From assembly GCA_003158175.1 (NCBI GenBank), contig PMHJ01000034.1:102776-166775 (forward strand): a stretch of DNA of 64,000 nt. Reading direction: 5' to 3'. This DNA comes from Candidatus Cybelea septentrionalis. GTDB taxonomy: Bacteria; Vulcanimicrobiota; Vulcanimicrobiia; Vulcanimicrobiales; Vulcanimicrobiaceae. The notes under the pieces were generated by a model. The model had not been told where the DNA came from. It worked only from the letters and a program-made list of their open reading frames with translations, and made no database searches. Position 1 is the first letter of the stretch. Each line of letters starts with the position of its first letter. The translations under genes were made by a program, and so were the position numbers. Below, in pieces: positions 53,173-63,039 of the stretch.

Positions 53173-54059
53173 GGGGCGCCCGGCCCGAACGCGACGTTGA
53201 AGCGACGATCGAGCGCGGCGGCGTGCTGCATCGCGGCGAGCGCGTTCTCGTCGCGTGCAGCGGCGGCCCCGATTCGGTGGCCTTAGCGGCAGCCTTACAC
53301 AGTGCCGCTCCCCGAATGGGCATCGACGTATCGGTCGCGCACGTCAATCACGGCGTGCGAAGCTCGGCCCAACAAGACGAGTGCATCGTCCTGCAACTGG
53401 CCGCGCAGTTCGGAATGCCGCTCTCCATCAGTAGGCTCCAAAGCCGCACGGACGACGAAGCGCGTCTTCGGCTTGCCAGATACCGCGCACTTGCGAACGC
53501 CGCAAGCGCACAGCGCTGCTCCGTTATTGCGACCGCTCACCACGCCGAAGATCAAACGGAAACCGTGTTCCTGGCATTGCTGCGAGGTTCGGGGTTGGCC
53601 GGCTTGAGCGGAATGCCGGCGCGCCGCTCGCTTGCACCGGGGTTGGATCTCGCGCGACCACTATTGGGCGTTACGCCGGAGACCCTTCGAGGTTATTGCC
53701 ATGCCCGAGCGCTGCCCTATGCCGTCGACCCGACAAACTCCGATGCCGGGCGGCGACGGAATGCCGTTCGCGAAGCGCTTGCGAAGCTGCGCCCCCTCTT
53801 CCCGGCGTTGGATCGCGCCGTCTCGCGCGCGGCCGAGGTAATCGCCGAGGAGGAGCGCGGCAGCCCGCGAGCACGTCTGCGGCGATCGGTCAGAGAGCAC
53901 TTCGCGGCGGACGACGATCTGCGCGACCTCGATTTTGCCCACGTCGAGGCCGCGGTTCGAGCCCTAGAAAGCGGCCGAAGCGGCACCTACTTTATGAAGC
54001 CTGGGATCGGGCTGAGGGTCGAAGGCGGCTCCATTTCGGGTATCATAACCAGGGAGTAA
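53169..54059 (+). CDS. tilS: tRNA(Ile)-lysidine synthase TilS, short form
   Basis: 296 aa from the ATG at 53169, overlapping smpB by 4 bp. The PP-loop ACSGGPDSVALA, then HVNHGVRSSAQQDE and ATAHHAEDQTETVFLALLRG, are diagnostic. It modifies C34 of the AUA-reading tRNA-Ile with lysine. The C-terminal TilS domain found in the E. coli enzyme is missing or very short, as in several other phyla. Confidence 0.92.
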   Translation: MRGARPERDVEATIERGGVLHRGERVLVACSGGPDSVALAAALHSAAPRMGIDVSVAHVNHGVRSSAQQDECIVLQLAAQFGMPLSISRLQSRTDDEARLRLARYRALANAASAQRCSVIATAHHAEDQTETVFLALLRGSGLAGLSGMPARRSLAPGLDLARPLLGVTPETLRGYCHARALPYAVDPTNSDAGRRRNAVREALAKLRPLFPALDRAVSRAAEVIAEEERGSPRARLRRSVREHFAADDDLRDLDFAHVEAAVRALESGRSGTYFMKPGIGLRVEGGSISGIITRE

Positions 54060-54181
54060 CCGCCTGGGTCCCGCCGGTGCCGAAGCCTTTCGCAATAGGT
54101 TACGGTTTGGAGTATCAGGAACTCTAGCGCAATCTTCATACCTAGCCGAGCTTCGAGAGGGTCAAACGGTCTAACGTCAAC

Positions 54182-56104
54182 GTGAACAAACATCTCCGGT
54201 CCATCGTCCTCATCATCCTGGCGGTCATCGCGGTCTTTATCATCGTCGAGCGCTTCGTAGCGCCGACCGAAGGAGAGACCCACCTTGACTATGGAGCCTT
54301 CTATCAGAAGCTCGAAGCGGGTCAGGTCCAATCGTTTCACGCCACCGGCCTGAGCGCCATCGGCGATCTTTCCAACGGAACCAAATATTCCGTCGCCGTT
54401 CCAAACCTAGACCAAACGTTCGTCGACGAAGTCTATCGGAAGGTCAAGAGCGGAGCTATTAGCTTCGATCAGCAATCGAGCGCGGGGCTACTCACCAGCC
54501 TGATGACGCTCGGACCGCTGGCGATTACCGTGCTGCTGCTCTTTTTCATCTTGCGCCAAGCGCAGAGCGGCGGAAGCCAAGCGCTTTCATTTGGCCGCTC
54601 GCGTGCGAAGATGCTTTCCGAGAACCGTCCGAAAGTGACTTTCGCCGACGTAGCCGGCGTCGATGAAGCCAAAGAAGAGTTGGCGGAGATTGTCGACTTC
54701 CTCAAGTATCCCAAGAAGTATCAGTCGCTGGGCGCGCGGATTCCCAAAGGCGTCCTCCTGCTGGGACCGCCCGGAACGGGCAAGACGTTGCTCGCGCGAG
54801 CGATTGCGGGAGAGGCAGGCGTTCCGTTCCTCTCCATATCGGGTTCCGATTTCGTGGAGATGTTCGTGGGCGTCGGTGCCTCTCGCGTGCGCGACCTCTT
54901 CGACCAGGCGAAAAAGTCAGCACCGTGCATCGTCTTCATCGACGAAATCGACGCGGTCGGACGTCAACGCGGAGCGGGCTTAGGCGGCGGCCATGACGAG
55001 CGCGAGCAAACGCTCAATCAGCTATTGGTCGAGATGGACGGATTCGATCAAAACACCGGCGTCATCCTGATCGCCGCTACGAACCGCGCCGACGTCCTCG
55101 ACCCGGCCCTCTTGCGTCCGGGGCGTTTCGACCGTCAAATCGTCGTCGGTCGCGCCGACTTCAAGGGAAGAGAGAAGATTCTTGAAGTCCACGCTCGCAA
55201 CAAACCGCTGGGCCGCGAAGTTTCGCTTGAAACGCTCGCCAAACGAACGCCGGGTTTCTCCGGCGCCGATCTCGAGAATTTGCTCAACGAAGCCGCGCTG
55301 CTGGCGGCGCGCCGAAACAAGAACGTTATCGAGATGATCGACTGCGACGAAGCGATCGATCGCGTCATGGTGGGTCCGGAGCGCAAGTCGGTCGTCATGT
55401 CGCAAAAGAGCAAGAACATCGCTGCCTACCATGAGTCCGGGCACGCCATCGTAGGTGGAATGCTCGATAAATCGGATCCCATCCACAAGGTAACGATCAT
55501 TCCACGAGGTATGGCGCTTGGCTTGACGTGGTCGCTCCCGGAGGACGACCGCTATCAAGTCACCCGTGAAGAACTGATCGCGCAAATTACGATGGCATTA
55601 GGTGGCCGGCTCGCAGAAGAAATCGAGTTTGGCGACGTAACGACGGGTGCGAGCAACGACTTCGAAAAGGCGACCGAGCTGGCGCGCCGGATGGTCACGC
55701 AATACGGGATGAGCGAGTTGGGCCCGATCCAGTACGGACGCGGAGCGCACCAAGTCTTCCTTGGCCGCGATATCGGCGAGGAGCGCAACTATTCCGAGGA
55801 AGTAGCCAGCAAGATCGATTCCGAGGTCCGCAAGATCATCGAGTCGTCCTACGAGAACGGTAAGCGCATTCTCACCGAAAACTGGAGTAAAGTCGAGCGT
55901 ATGGTAGCGTCATTGCTGGAGTACGAAACCGTAGAAGCCGAGGAAGTCAGGTCCATCCTCGACGGCCGGCCCTACGATCGAGTGCGCGACGTGGAGGTGG
56001 CTGCGGCGCCCGACGGGCAGACCGAACGCTCTGCGACCGACGAAGCCAAACGGGCCGAAAAGCCCACGCGCTTTCCGCCCAAAATTTCTCCGGAACCCGC
56101 GTGA
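54182..56104 (+). CDS. ftsH: ATP-dependent zinc metalloprotease FtsH
   Basis: 640 aa, GTG start. Two transmembrane helices (about 7-24 and 108-126) flank a periplasmic domain. The AAA+ module has Walker A GPPGTGKT, Walker [11 protein letters not shown], and the second region of homology [20 protein letters not shown]. The zinc protease site is HESGH (near residue 418) with the distal Asp in ASNDFEKAT. It degrades misfolded membrane proteins and some regulators. The tilS-ftsH order is common in bacteria. Confidence 0.97.
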   Translation: MNKHLRSIVLIILAVIAVFIIVERFVAPTEGETHLDYGAFYQKLEAGQVQSFHATGLSAIGDLSNGTKYSVAVPNLDQTFVDEVYRKVKSGAISFDQQSSAGLLTSLMTLGPLAITVLLLFFILRQAQSGGSQALSFGRSRAKMLSENRPKVTFADVAGVDEAKEELAEIVDFLKYPKKYQSLGARIPKGVLLLGPPGTGKTLLARAIAGEAGVPFLSISGSDFVEMFVGVGASRVRDLFDQAKKSAPCIVFIDEIDAVGRQRGAGLGGGHDEREQTLNQLLVEMDGFDQNTGVILIAATNRADVLDPALLRPGRFDRQIVVGRADFKGREKILEVHARNKPLGREVSLETLAKRTPGFSGADLENLLNEAALLAARRNKNVIEMIDCDEAIDRVMVGPERKSVVMSQKSKNIAAYHESGHAIVGGMLDKSDPIHKVTIIPRGMALGLTWSLPEDDRYQVTREELIAQITMALGGRLAEEIEFGDVTTGASNDFEKATELARRMVTQYGMSELGPIQYGRGAHQVFLGRDIGEERNYSEEVASKIDSEVRKIIESSYENGKRILTENWSKVERMVASLLEYETVEAEEVRSILDGRPYDRVRDVEVAAAPDGQTERSATDEAKRAEKPTRFPPKISPEPA

Positions 56105-57399
56105 CGTTGCGCGCGCTTCTCTTCTCCGTGGCGCTCGGTGCCGCGTCGCTCGTTCCTGCGGGCAATGCCGCGGCCGAATCCGCGCTGCAGCAAACCGGCG
56201 CGCTGCCGCGTGGCGGCACGTACGTCCTCTCTCCGGATTCGACGGTTGCCTCGGCAGCCATCGGCCTTTGGTTTCGCGCGCCTGGAGCCGGCTACGACAA
56301 CTCCACGCCCGGCATTGCCGATCTCGCGGCGACGGCCGCCGCGGTTGCGCCGCTGGCCAGTGGAAAGTCGCTGTTCGCGCTCGTGCATAGCGTCGGCGGA
56401 GAGCTGAACGTCGAAGTCTATCCGGATATCGTCGGCATCGCGGTTGTCGTTCCGGCATCCGCCGCGCGCCGCGTCGTCGCTGCCATCACGGCCGCCTATT
56501 ACGCTCCGGCCGTCGATGAGGTTGCGGTGAAAACCGCGCGAGCAAATGCTGCGGTTCTCGGCGTGCAGCAGCGCTACGAGACCGACGCGACGCTGCACGA
56601 TCTTCTCTTCAAGCAGATCTTTGCAGGCGGCCCGGCACACTACCCGCCGCTGCCGACCTCCGTGGCGCAGATCACGAGCCTTTCGACCGCACAGATCAGT
56701 GATTTTGCCAAGCGCGCCTTTCGCTCCGAAAACTCAATACTCGCCCTGACCGGAAACGTCGATCTTTCAAGCCTCACCGCGGTTACGGACGGAAGCGGCG
56801 CGGGGCGCATGGATCCACCCTACGACTCGACGCTGGCCGCGGTCCCTGCTTCAGCGACGGCTTTGGGGTTCGTCGGCGGCATCGGACTGGCGTGGATCGG
56901 CCCTCCCATTACCGACGAGAAAGCTGCGACCGCATTGGATTTCATCGCCGATTACCTTTTCCGCGATGAGACGGGGGTCGTTCCGAAGGCACTCGACCAG
57001 GTCGGAAATCAAGCGTTGGTCGTTGGTCAGTTCATCACGATGCACGATCCCGGTGTTATGGTGGTAACGATCGGAGGCGATCATGCCGACCAGGCGCGCG
57101 AGCGCGTACTCGCCGCGCTCTCCGCGATGCAAACCCCGCTGGACGCGCGCACTTTCAATGCAGCTCGCGAAGCGTTCCTCTATCACATTGCTTCGGATAC
57201 GGAGACGCCGCAGGAACGGGCCGACAATCTCGGCTGGTACGGCGTCGAAGGCGACCCGGCGTATGCCCCCGGCATTGTTGACGGAACCTACGCCCGTTCG
57301 GTCCGCGCGCTCGATCCAGCCTATATAGCCGACGTCGTAAAGCACTATTTGGCAACACCGGTTGTCGTCACCATGCAAGCGAAGGAGTCGTCGCAGTGA
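56101..57399 (+). CDS. Secreted M16-like protein without the zinc motif, copy 1
   Basis: 432 aa with a signal peptide (cleaved after NAAAES or nearby). Two M16-type alpha/beta halves can be traced (SAAIGLWFRAPGAGYDNSTP, later ALTGNVDLSSLTA). The place where active members have HxxEH reads GIADLAATAAAVAPLASG, so there is no zinc site. It overlaps ftsH by 4 bp and the next, similar gene by 4 bp. Such inactive subunits usually pair with an active one, but its partner here is also inactive. Confidence 0.65.
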   Translation: MTLRALLFSVALGAASLVPAGNAAAESALQQTGALPRGGTYVLSPDSTVASAAIGLWFRAPGAGYDNSTPGIADLAATAAAVAPLASGKSLFALVHSVGGELNVEVYPDIVGIAVVVPASAARRVVAAITAAYYAPAVDEVAVKTARANAAVLGVQQRYETDATLHDLLFKQIFAGGPAHYPPLPTSVAQITSLSTAQISDFAKRAFRSENSILALTGNVDLSSLTAVTDGSGAGRMDPPYDSTLAAVPASATALGFVGGIGLAWIGPPITDEKAATALDFIADYLFRDETGVVPKALDQVGNQALVVGQFITMHDPGVMVVTIGGDHADQARERVLAALSAMQTPLDARTFNAAREAFLYHIASDTETPQERADNLGWYGVEGDPAYAPGIVDGTYARSVRALDPAYIADVVKHYLATPVVVTMQAKESSQ

Positions 57400-58760
57400 A
57401 TCTCGCGCGTTGTGGTGGGGCGGTGCTGACGTTCGCGCTGCTGCCGATAACCGTGCTCGGCGCCGCTCCGGCGGTTCCGCCGCCGAGCAGCGATACGGTC
57501 GCGGGCACGACGGTACTTCAGCAGCTCGATTCGGCCGCCTCGCTCGCCGGCGTGACGTTGGTCGTGCGCGCGGGCCTCGATCGGCAGACCATGAAGCAGA
57601 ACGGCCTGGCCGCGCTCGTCGCGGAGACGATCATGAAAACGCCGGTCGCCCTTCCCTTCGACTCCGCTCAGGGCAAGCTGGCTCAGGGTGACATGCCCTC
57701 GATGCCGCTGGAAGATGCGGTCGCCGCTCGTGGCGGCTCCGTACGCTTCACGGTTGACCCGGGAGATGTTCGCTTCTATGCCGAGGCGCTGTCCGACGAC
57801 GCCCCGGCGGTGCTCGAGCTCTTACGTGCAGCGATCGCGGCGCCGGACTTCTCTTCCGCGACCGTGCGGGCGGCGCGAACCGCGCTGACTCAGGAGATTG
57901 CTGCGAGCCAGCAAGTCGCGTTGCAAGTCGGCTTGGACATGCTCAACGCGGTCTCGTCGCCGCAGGCCAATGCGGGGCTACCCGAACTCGGCACGCCTGC
58001 CTCGCTTTCGGATCTCTTTCCCGCAGATGCTTCGGCATTTTACCGCGCATACTATCGTCGCGGTGGTGTCTTGGTAAGCGCCGCCGGAAGGCTGGACGCG
58101 CTCTCGCCGGCCGCGCTCTCCGCTCTCGCCGGTGCACTGCCGTCCGGGACCACGTTGCCGGTCACCGTGCACGTGGCCGCCCTGCGAGGAACGACGCGCG
58201 AAATCGTGGCGCACCGGGACATTTCGTCACCGTGGCTGATCGCGCAATACCCGGCCCCCAGCGTGGACGGTAGAGATTTCGGACCGATGCTCGTTCTCGC
58301 CGCGTTCCTTCGCCGGACGATCTCGGACATCGCACAGGTTCCGGGAGTCGTGTCGCCGACGTTTGCGTCACGTTCCGTGGGCGCCGTGTACGTCTACGAT
58401 CGCGTTCCCTCCAGCTTGGTTATTTACGTCAATGGCGGCCTGATCGGCAATCCGAGCCGGACCTTCGCGACGGCCCTCTCGGTCGTCAACGTGCTCGCGG
58501 CTACGACGCTGCAAGGATCCATCGAAGAGTTCAAAGCCGCGGCAGCGGGCGATTTCGCAAGTAACGCGACGACGCTCGAAACGCGAACGTGGCTGGCTGC
58601 GGTCTTTTCGCGTGAAAGTGCTTCGCCGGATTTCATCAACCGCGCCCTAGGGGCGATCTCCGCCACGACGCCGGCCGACGTGCAGCGGGTCGCGCGCACC
58701 TATCTCGGCAATCCGACGATTGCGCTGGTTCTGCCCCGCGGCTCTAACATCCAAGACTAA
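57396..58760 (+). CDS. Secreted M16-like protein without the zinc motif, copy 2
   Basis: 454 aa with a signal peptide. Organised like its neighbour, with VVRAGLDRQTMKQNGLAALV at the site where HxxEH would be. A dispersed repeat has inserted in frame and encodes FDSAQGKLAQGD at about residue 88-99, between two predicted secondary-structure elements, apparently without breaking the protein. Probably forms a heterodimer with copy 1 in the periplasm. Role unknown. Confidence 0.65.
   Translation: MNLARCGGAVLTFALLPITVLGAAPAVPPPSSDTVAGTTVLQQLDSAASLAGVTLVVRAGLDRQTMKQNGLAALVAETIMKTPVALPFDSAQGKLAQGDMPSMPLEDAVAARGGSVRFTVDPGDVRFYAEALSDDAPAVLELLRAAIAAPDFSSATVRAARTALTQEIAASQQVALQVGLDMLNAVSSPQANAGLPELGTPASLSDLFPADASAFYRAYYRRGGVLVSAAGRLDALSPAALSALAGALPSGTTLPVTVHVAALRGTTREIVAHRDISSPWLIAQYPAPSVDGRDFGPMLVLAAFLRRTISDIAQVPGVVSPTFASRSVGAVYVYDRVPSSLVIYVNGGLIGNPSRTFATALSVVNVLAATTLQGSIEEFKAAAAGDFASNATTLETRTWLAAVFSRESASPDFINRALGAISATTPADVQRVARTYLGNPTIALVLPRGSNIQD
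57654..57673 (+). repeat. Dispersed palindromic repeat, copy 2, in-frame insertion
   Basis: CCCTTCGACTCCGCTCAGGG, followed by a second partial unit to about 57692 (GGCTCAGGGTGAC). Same family as 51543-51560, in the opposite orientation. It lies inside the coding region of an M16-like gene and keeps the frame open. Confidence 0.65.
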
Positions 58761-58861
58761 ACCAGGCTTGATTCAGTCCATGCCGTTGTTGCCAAAAGGC
58801 TCATGTGCAAAGCACACTTCTCCTTTCGGCGCATAGGCGTGGACTGAATCAAGCCTGATTT
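58759..58861. repeat. 103-bp inverted-repeat element (MITE-like or structured RNA)
   Basis: The ends 58759-58784 and 58836-58861 are 26-bp inverted repeats with 24 matches (core AGGCTTGATTCAGTCCA). Between them are nested stems: GCCAAAAGG with CCTTTCGGC and TGTGC-AAA-GCACA. The whole element would fold into one long hairpin. It begins 1 bp before the end of the upstream gene and ends 4 bp before the glycosyltransferase ATG. No open frame inside. Confidence 0.7.
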
Positions 58862-58865
58862 AACG

Positions 58866-59975
58866 ATGAAGGTAGCCCTGGTTCATGACTACTTAAATCA
58901 GCGAGGGGGTGCGGAGCGAGTCTTTGCGCATATTGCGCGGGCGTGGCCCGACGCGCCGATCTATACGGCCCTCTACGACGAACGCATCGCGGGAAGCGAG
59001 TTCCCCGCCGCGCGCGTGCGCCGCTCGTATCTCGCGCGGATTCCCCTCGCTAACCGTTACTTTCGCGCGCTGGCGCCGTTCTATCCGCGCGCCTTCGAAA
59101 CGTTCGATCTCCGCGCCTACGATGCAATCGTAAGCTCGACGACCTCGTGGGCGAAGGGCGTGCGCTTTCCACCCAGCTCGATCCACGTTTGTTACGTCAA
59201 CACCGTTAGTCGCTTTCTATTTGCCTACGACGAGTACGTTGCCGGGATGATCCCAACGCGTCTCGTGCGCCCGCTCGTCGATCGGCTCGTCGCCTGGGAC
59301 CGCGCCGCCGCGATGCACCCGACGCGATTGATCGCAAACTCGCGCAACGTCGCGGCGCGCATCCGCAAGTACTACGGCCGCGATGCCGACGTTCTGCATT
59401 GCCCCGTCGACATCGATCGCTTCGGCGTCGGACGCGGCAACGGGGACTATTTCATCGTTGCCTCGCGCTTACTGCCTTACAAGCGCATCGACCTCGCAAT
59501 TCGCGCCGCATCCCTCGCCGGCGTGCGACTGCTGATCGCCGGCACTGGCCCCGCGGAAGCATCCCTGCGGACGATGGCCAAAGGTACGACGACAACCATG
59601 CTCGGTTACGTATCGGACGTTCGGCTCAACGAGCTGCTCCGAAACGCGCGCGCGGCGATCGTTCCCGGTGAGGAAGACTTCGGACTCGTTCCGCTCGAAG
59701 CGGCGGCGGCCGGACGGCCAACGATCGCCTACCGCGGCGGCGGCGCGCTCGAAACGATCGTCGAAGGAGATACCGGAGCCTTCTTCGACGACGCGAATGC
59801 AGAATCGCTCGCCGGCGCTCTTCGAACGTTCGATGTCTCGCACTTCGATCCACAGCATCTCCGCAAACACGCGGAAAAGTTCGCGCCTTCGCAGTTCGTC
59901 GAACGCTTGCACTGCATCGTCGCGCAAGTCTACCGCGAGAAACGCGAAGACGGCGGCGGCGACGTCGAGACTTAG
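58866..59975 (+). CDS. Glycosyltransferase family 4
   Basis: 369 aa, GT-B fold. N-terminal MKVALVHDYLNQRGGAERVF is typical of GT4 enzymes of polysaccharide clusters; the donor-binding motif is EEDFGLVPLEAAAAGRP (E-x7-E). It transfers a sugar from a nucleotide donor to a lipid or glycan. No Shine-Dalgarno sequence precedes the ATG because the right arm of the 103-bp element occupies that place. First of a three-gene unit. Confidence 0.9.
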   Translation: MKVALVHDYLNQRGGAERVFAHIARAWPDAPIYTALYDERIAGSEFPAARVRRSYLARIPLANRYFRALAPFYPRAFETFDLRAYDAIVSSTTSWAKGVRFPPSSIHVCYVNTVSRFLFAYDEYVAGMIPTRLVRPLVDRLVAWDRAAAMHPTRLIANSRNVAARIRKYYGRDADVLHCPVDIDRFGVGRGNGDYFIVASRLLPYKRIDLAIRAASLAGVRLLIAGTGPAEASLRTMAKGTTTTMLGYVSDVRLNELLRNARAAIVPGEEDFGLVPLEAAAAGRPTIAYRGGGALETIVEGDTGAFFDDANAESLAGALRTFDVSHFDPQHLRKHAEKFAPSQFVERLHCIVAQVYREKREDGGGDVET

Positions 59976-59979
59976 GCGC

Positions 59980-61212
59980 ATGAGAACGACCTACGTGGCC
60001 GTCGTAGTCTACGCTTTGGTCTACATCGCGCTCGACTTGAACAAGCTGTATGCGTTGCGATACGGCGCCGATCTCGGAACGTACCTGCAGACGTTCGTTA
60101 ACCTGCAACATGGCTCGTCGTGGAACTTTGGAGAGTGGAAGCCGCATTTTGCGGTGCACGATTCGTGGGTGCTCGTCGCGCTCGTTCCGCTGATCGCGCT
60201 GTTGCCGCGTGCGGAGACGCTGGTCGTGGTGCAAGTCGTTGCGGTTGCGGCAGCGGCGATTCCGCTCGCGCTGCTGGCTCGCGAGATTGGAGTTAGCGCA
60301 CGAGCGGCGAACCTGCTCGGCATCGCATATCTCCTGTCGCCGGCGACGCAGGGGCTCGGCTACGATAACTTTTCCGAGAACGTCTTCGTGCCGGTGCTGG
60401 CTTTGTGGGGCGGACTTTTCGCGCGCAAGCGACTGCTCTGGCCAACGCTCGCGGCGGGTGCCCTGCTGGCCGGTCTCAAGGAGGACGAGGTTCTCTTCGT
60501 GCTCTGGTTCGGGGCGGCATGCGCGCTGTGCTGGGATCGTCGGATCGGACTGGGGCTCGTTCTCATCGCAGCATCGATCGGAGCGGTTTTCCTAGGGGTC
60601 GAGCATCTCGGAGGCGCGCATCCGAACGTCCCGCCGTATGGCTTACGAGTCTTCGATGTCGCCGGTAAGCTCGGCCTCGTCGCGCTGCTGCTCGCACCCT
60701 TCGCTCTCGCTCCGCTTGCGATCGGGCGCCGGCTGCTGCTCGGCACGCCGTTGCTTGCCGAGATCGTTTTCATGCAGCCCTGGAACTACGAGCCGAGCCG
60801 GTTGGGATCGCATTATGTCGCGCCGCTCCTGGCGGGCACCGCGATCGCCGCGGCATTCGGGCTTCGACGCGTTCCCGGATTCGTGCGAGCCATGGTGCCT
60901 TGTGCCCTCGTCGTGACGCTGCTCTTTAACGACACGGTACTGCATCTGGGACGTTGGCCGTATATTGTCGACTGGAATGCGTACGCACGCGCCGTCGCGT
61001 TACGAGATAGCGGGCAGGCGGCGTTGCTGTCGCGACGCGATGAAGGCGTGTGGGCCGTCTCGGCGGCCAATCCGAACGTGCGTCTCGATCCGCGGCCAGA
61101 TCCGAAGTTCGGCGGATGTCCGGCTTACGACACGAATGCGGGCACGTTCTTTGCAAGCCTCCGGGGGCGTGCGCCGGCCCGTCTCTGCGGGGGGGTACCG
61201 GTAAAGCCGTGA
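59980..61212 (+). CDS. DUF2079-type polytopic membrane protein
   Basis: 410 aa from the ATG at 59980, with about nine to ten transmembrane helices. The segment RYGADLGTYLQTFVNLQHG near the N-terminus and VHDSWVLVALVPL match the DUF2079 family, which resembles membrane glycosyltransferases of the GT-C type. It starts 4 bp after the GT4 stop and overlaps the next gene, so a shared role in envelope glycan assembly is likely. Confidence 0.75.
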   Translation: MRTTYVAVVVYALVYIALDLNKLYALRYGADLGTYLQTFVNLQHGSSWNFGEWKPHFAVHDSWVLVALVPLIALLPRAETLVVVQVVAVAAAAIPLALLAREIGVSARAANLLGIAYLLSPATQGLGYDNFSENVFVPVLALWGGLFARKRLLWPTLAAGALLAGLKEDEVLFVLWFGAACALCWDRRIGLGLVLIAASIGAVFLGVEHLGGAHPNVPPYGLRVFDVAGKLGLVALLLAPFALAPLAIGRRLLLGTPLLAEIVFMQPWNYEPSRLGSHYVAPLLAGTAIAAAFGLRRVPGFVRAMVPCALVVTLLFNDTVLHLGRWPYIVDWNAYARAVALRDSGQAALLSRRDEGVWAVSAANPNVRLDPRPDPKFGGCPAYDTNAGTFFASLRGRAPARLCGGVPVKP

Positions 61213-62306
61213 CGATCTCGACCTACGGCCCGATCCGCGCGCTGCGCGAGGATCGCAGACGCTTTGCCGAGTTGCGTGAAAGACGCATCCTCATCTATTG
61301 GCCGCACGGGTTGGGCGATTGGGTTCACTTCGGTTACGTGGCTCCGCTGCTGGACGATTCGAACGCGTACGCGATCACGCGTTTCGGCGACGATTACGTC
61401 AGCGTACTGGAGGGAAGCCCGCTCGTGCGGGCGCTCTTCAGCGGCGTGCGTGCACCGGCCGACGGCGCCGAGCTTGGCGCGGCGCATCTCGGTCTGAGCT
61501 TGCGGGAGTGCGGCGGCAAGGACGTACGCCTGAAAATCCCATCCCCGCTTGCGCGAGGCGTCTCGGAGTTCGCGCCGGACTCTCTTCTGTGGACCGACTA
61601 TCCGGAAACGGAGGGACGCACGGCCTATCCGTTTCACACCAAAGCGCGCAATCTAGCTCGACTGCTCGTGCGCCCGGAGCTGCTTGCGAGTTTCGATCTC
61701 TCCCGGCCGCTGCGATCGGCGGTCGACTTTGCGGCGCCGGAGGCGACGCAGCGACGCGTTGACGAACGGTTGGCTCGCGTGCTTCCAAAAGGTAAGCGGC
61801 TCTGCGTGATCTCGAGGGCCGGCGTAACGGCCGCTCGCAAGAATTGGGGAGACGGAAGCGAGGCGCGCGCCTTCGTCGCCGCTTTGCGCAGAGGCGTTTC
61901 CGATTGGATCATCATTTCGATGGAAGACGAAGACCTTGGCGAAAACGTCGTTGGATTTCGCAGTCTCTTCGACGAACTCGACGAGCCCTTCGCGAGGCTC
62001 TTCAAAGCGTTGGCGGCTCGCATCGATCTCTTCGTCGGAGTCCCGGCCGGCCCGCTGCATTTCATCCTGGCGCGCGGCGGCGTCCCCGCGATTGGCTTGT
62101 GGGTCGCGCACCATCCCGATTGGTACGACGAGCCCAATCCCAACGCAATTCACATCGTCGGTCGTTACGTGCGCGATCGAGGATTCGATCGCCGCGTTGC
62201 GACGACGAGCAAGCCGCCGTCGCTGCGCCACCGGTTGTGCTACCTGGATATCCTGACGATCGATGCGGAGCCGGTGCTCGACGCGACGCGAAGCCTTATT
62301 GCGTGA
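61209..62306 (+). CDS. Glycosyltransferase family 9-like protein
   Basis: 365 aa from a GTG at 61209 overlapping the previous stop. RRILIYWPHGLGDWVHFGYV is a variant of the GT9 heptosyltransferase opening, and the donor-site region DLFVGVPAGPLHFILARGGVP matches the family's late block. It probably adds a sugar to an envelope glycan. Acceptor unknown. Confidence 0.75.
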   Translation: MTISTYGPIRALREDRRRFAELRERRILIYWPHGLGDWVHFGYVAPLLDDSNAYAITRFGDDYVSVLEGSPLVRALFSGVRAPADGAELGAAHLGLSLRECGGKDVRLKIPSPLARGVSEFAPDSLLWTDYPETEGRTAYPFHTKARNLARLLVRPELLASFDLSRPLRSAVDFAAPEATQRRVDERLARVLPKGKRLCVISRAGVTAARKNWGDGSEARAFVAALRRGVSDWIIISMEDEDLGENVVGFRSLFDELDEPFARLFKALAARIDLFVGVPAGPLHFILARGGVPAIGLWVAHHPDWYDEPNPNAIHIVGRYVRDRGFDRRVATTSKPPSLRHRLCYLDILTIDAEPVLDATRSLIA

Positions 62307-63039
62307 GCTTTGGAAACATCAGCAGCATGACGATCGCGAACGAGTTAAAGAGTGCGTGGGAGATCATCGATGCGAAGGCGTTGCGAGTGATGTAGTAGAC
62401 GCCGCATAGGACGACGCCGCCGAGAGCCAGCGGAATCAACTCAAAGAGATCGGCGTGTGCGATTCCAAACAGCAGGCCGCTCACGACCGCGCCCGTCCAA
62501 AATCCTCCGAAACGCAGGCCGATGTTGAAGAAGAAGACCCTGAACAGCGTTTCCTCTGCGAACGGGGCGAAGATGATTGCAAAAACCGCGAAGAGCCCGA
62601 TGGTCGTGTGGTCGTGAAGTCCTTTAAAGATTGCAACGATGTCTTGCTGATGTTCGCTCCGCGCCACGAGGTTGATCAGTAAGGCCGCGCCGTTCGCTAC
62701 GAGGGCCATCGCGAACGCGCCCAGGATCCCGATGCCGATCGTTGCTAAAGTTGGCACCCGGAATCCGAGATCGCGAAGGCTGAACTTCGAGAGGGGCGGA
62801 AGCGCCAGCAGCACGATCGCGACCAGGATACCGTCGGCGATGAGCTGGACGATCAGCACATCGTTCAGCTGCGCCGGCGTGATATTCTTCGGCGGTGGGA
62901 CGAGGAGCTGCAGCACTAAGAGCGACCCGAACAGGGCCGCGATGGCTCCGGCCAGTAGCCAGGTCCAGAAGCCTTTGAAGCTATCCTTAGGCCAGCGCGT
63001 CGGCCAGACGGGCGAAATCGCCGAGGTCGAGTCGTTCAC
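62296..63039 (-). CDS. CPBP-family intramembrane metalloprotease
   Basis: 247 aa from a GTG at 63039 with GGAGC about 7 nt upstream; this start lies inside the 3' end of rsmA (53-bp overlap). Eight or so transmembrane helices. The family motifs are FAEETLFRVFF (EExxxR), the His in GIAHADLFE and a final His in MISHALFNS. Type II CAAX-like protease; substrate unknown. Confidence 0.85.
   Translation of the reverse strand: MNDSTSAISPVWPTRWPKDSFKGFWTWLLAGAIAALFGSLLVLQLLVPPPKNITPAQLNDVLIVQLIADGILVAIVLLALPPLSKFSLRDLGFRVPTLATIGIGILGAFAMALVANGAALLINLVARSEHQQDIVAIFKGLHDHTTIGLFAVFAIIFAPFAEETLFRVFFFNIGLRFGGFWTGAVVSGLLFGIAHADLFELIPLALGGVVLCGVYYITRNAFASMISHALFNSFAIVMLLMFPKLTQ

Noticed and set aside
54060-54181. 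tRNA or small RNA gene between tilS and ftsH
   Set aside because: No cloverleaf with T-loop and anticodon arms could be drawn; it is taken as a normal promoter and leader region.
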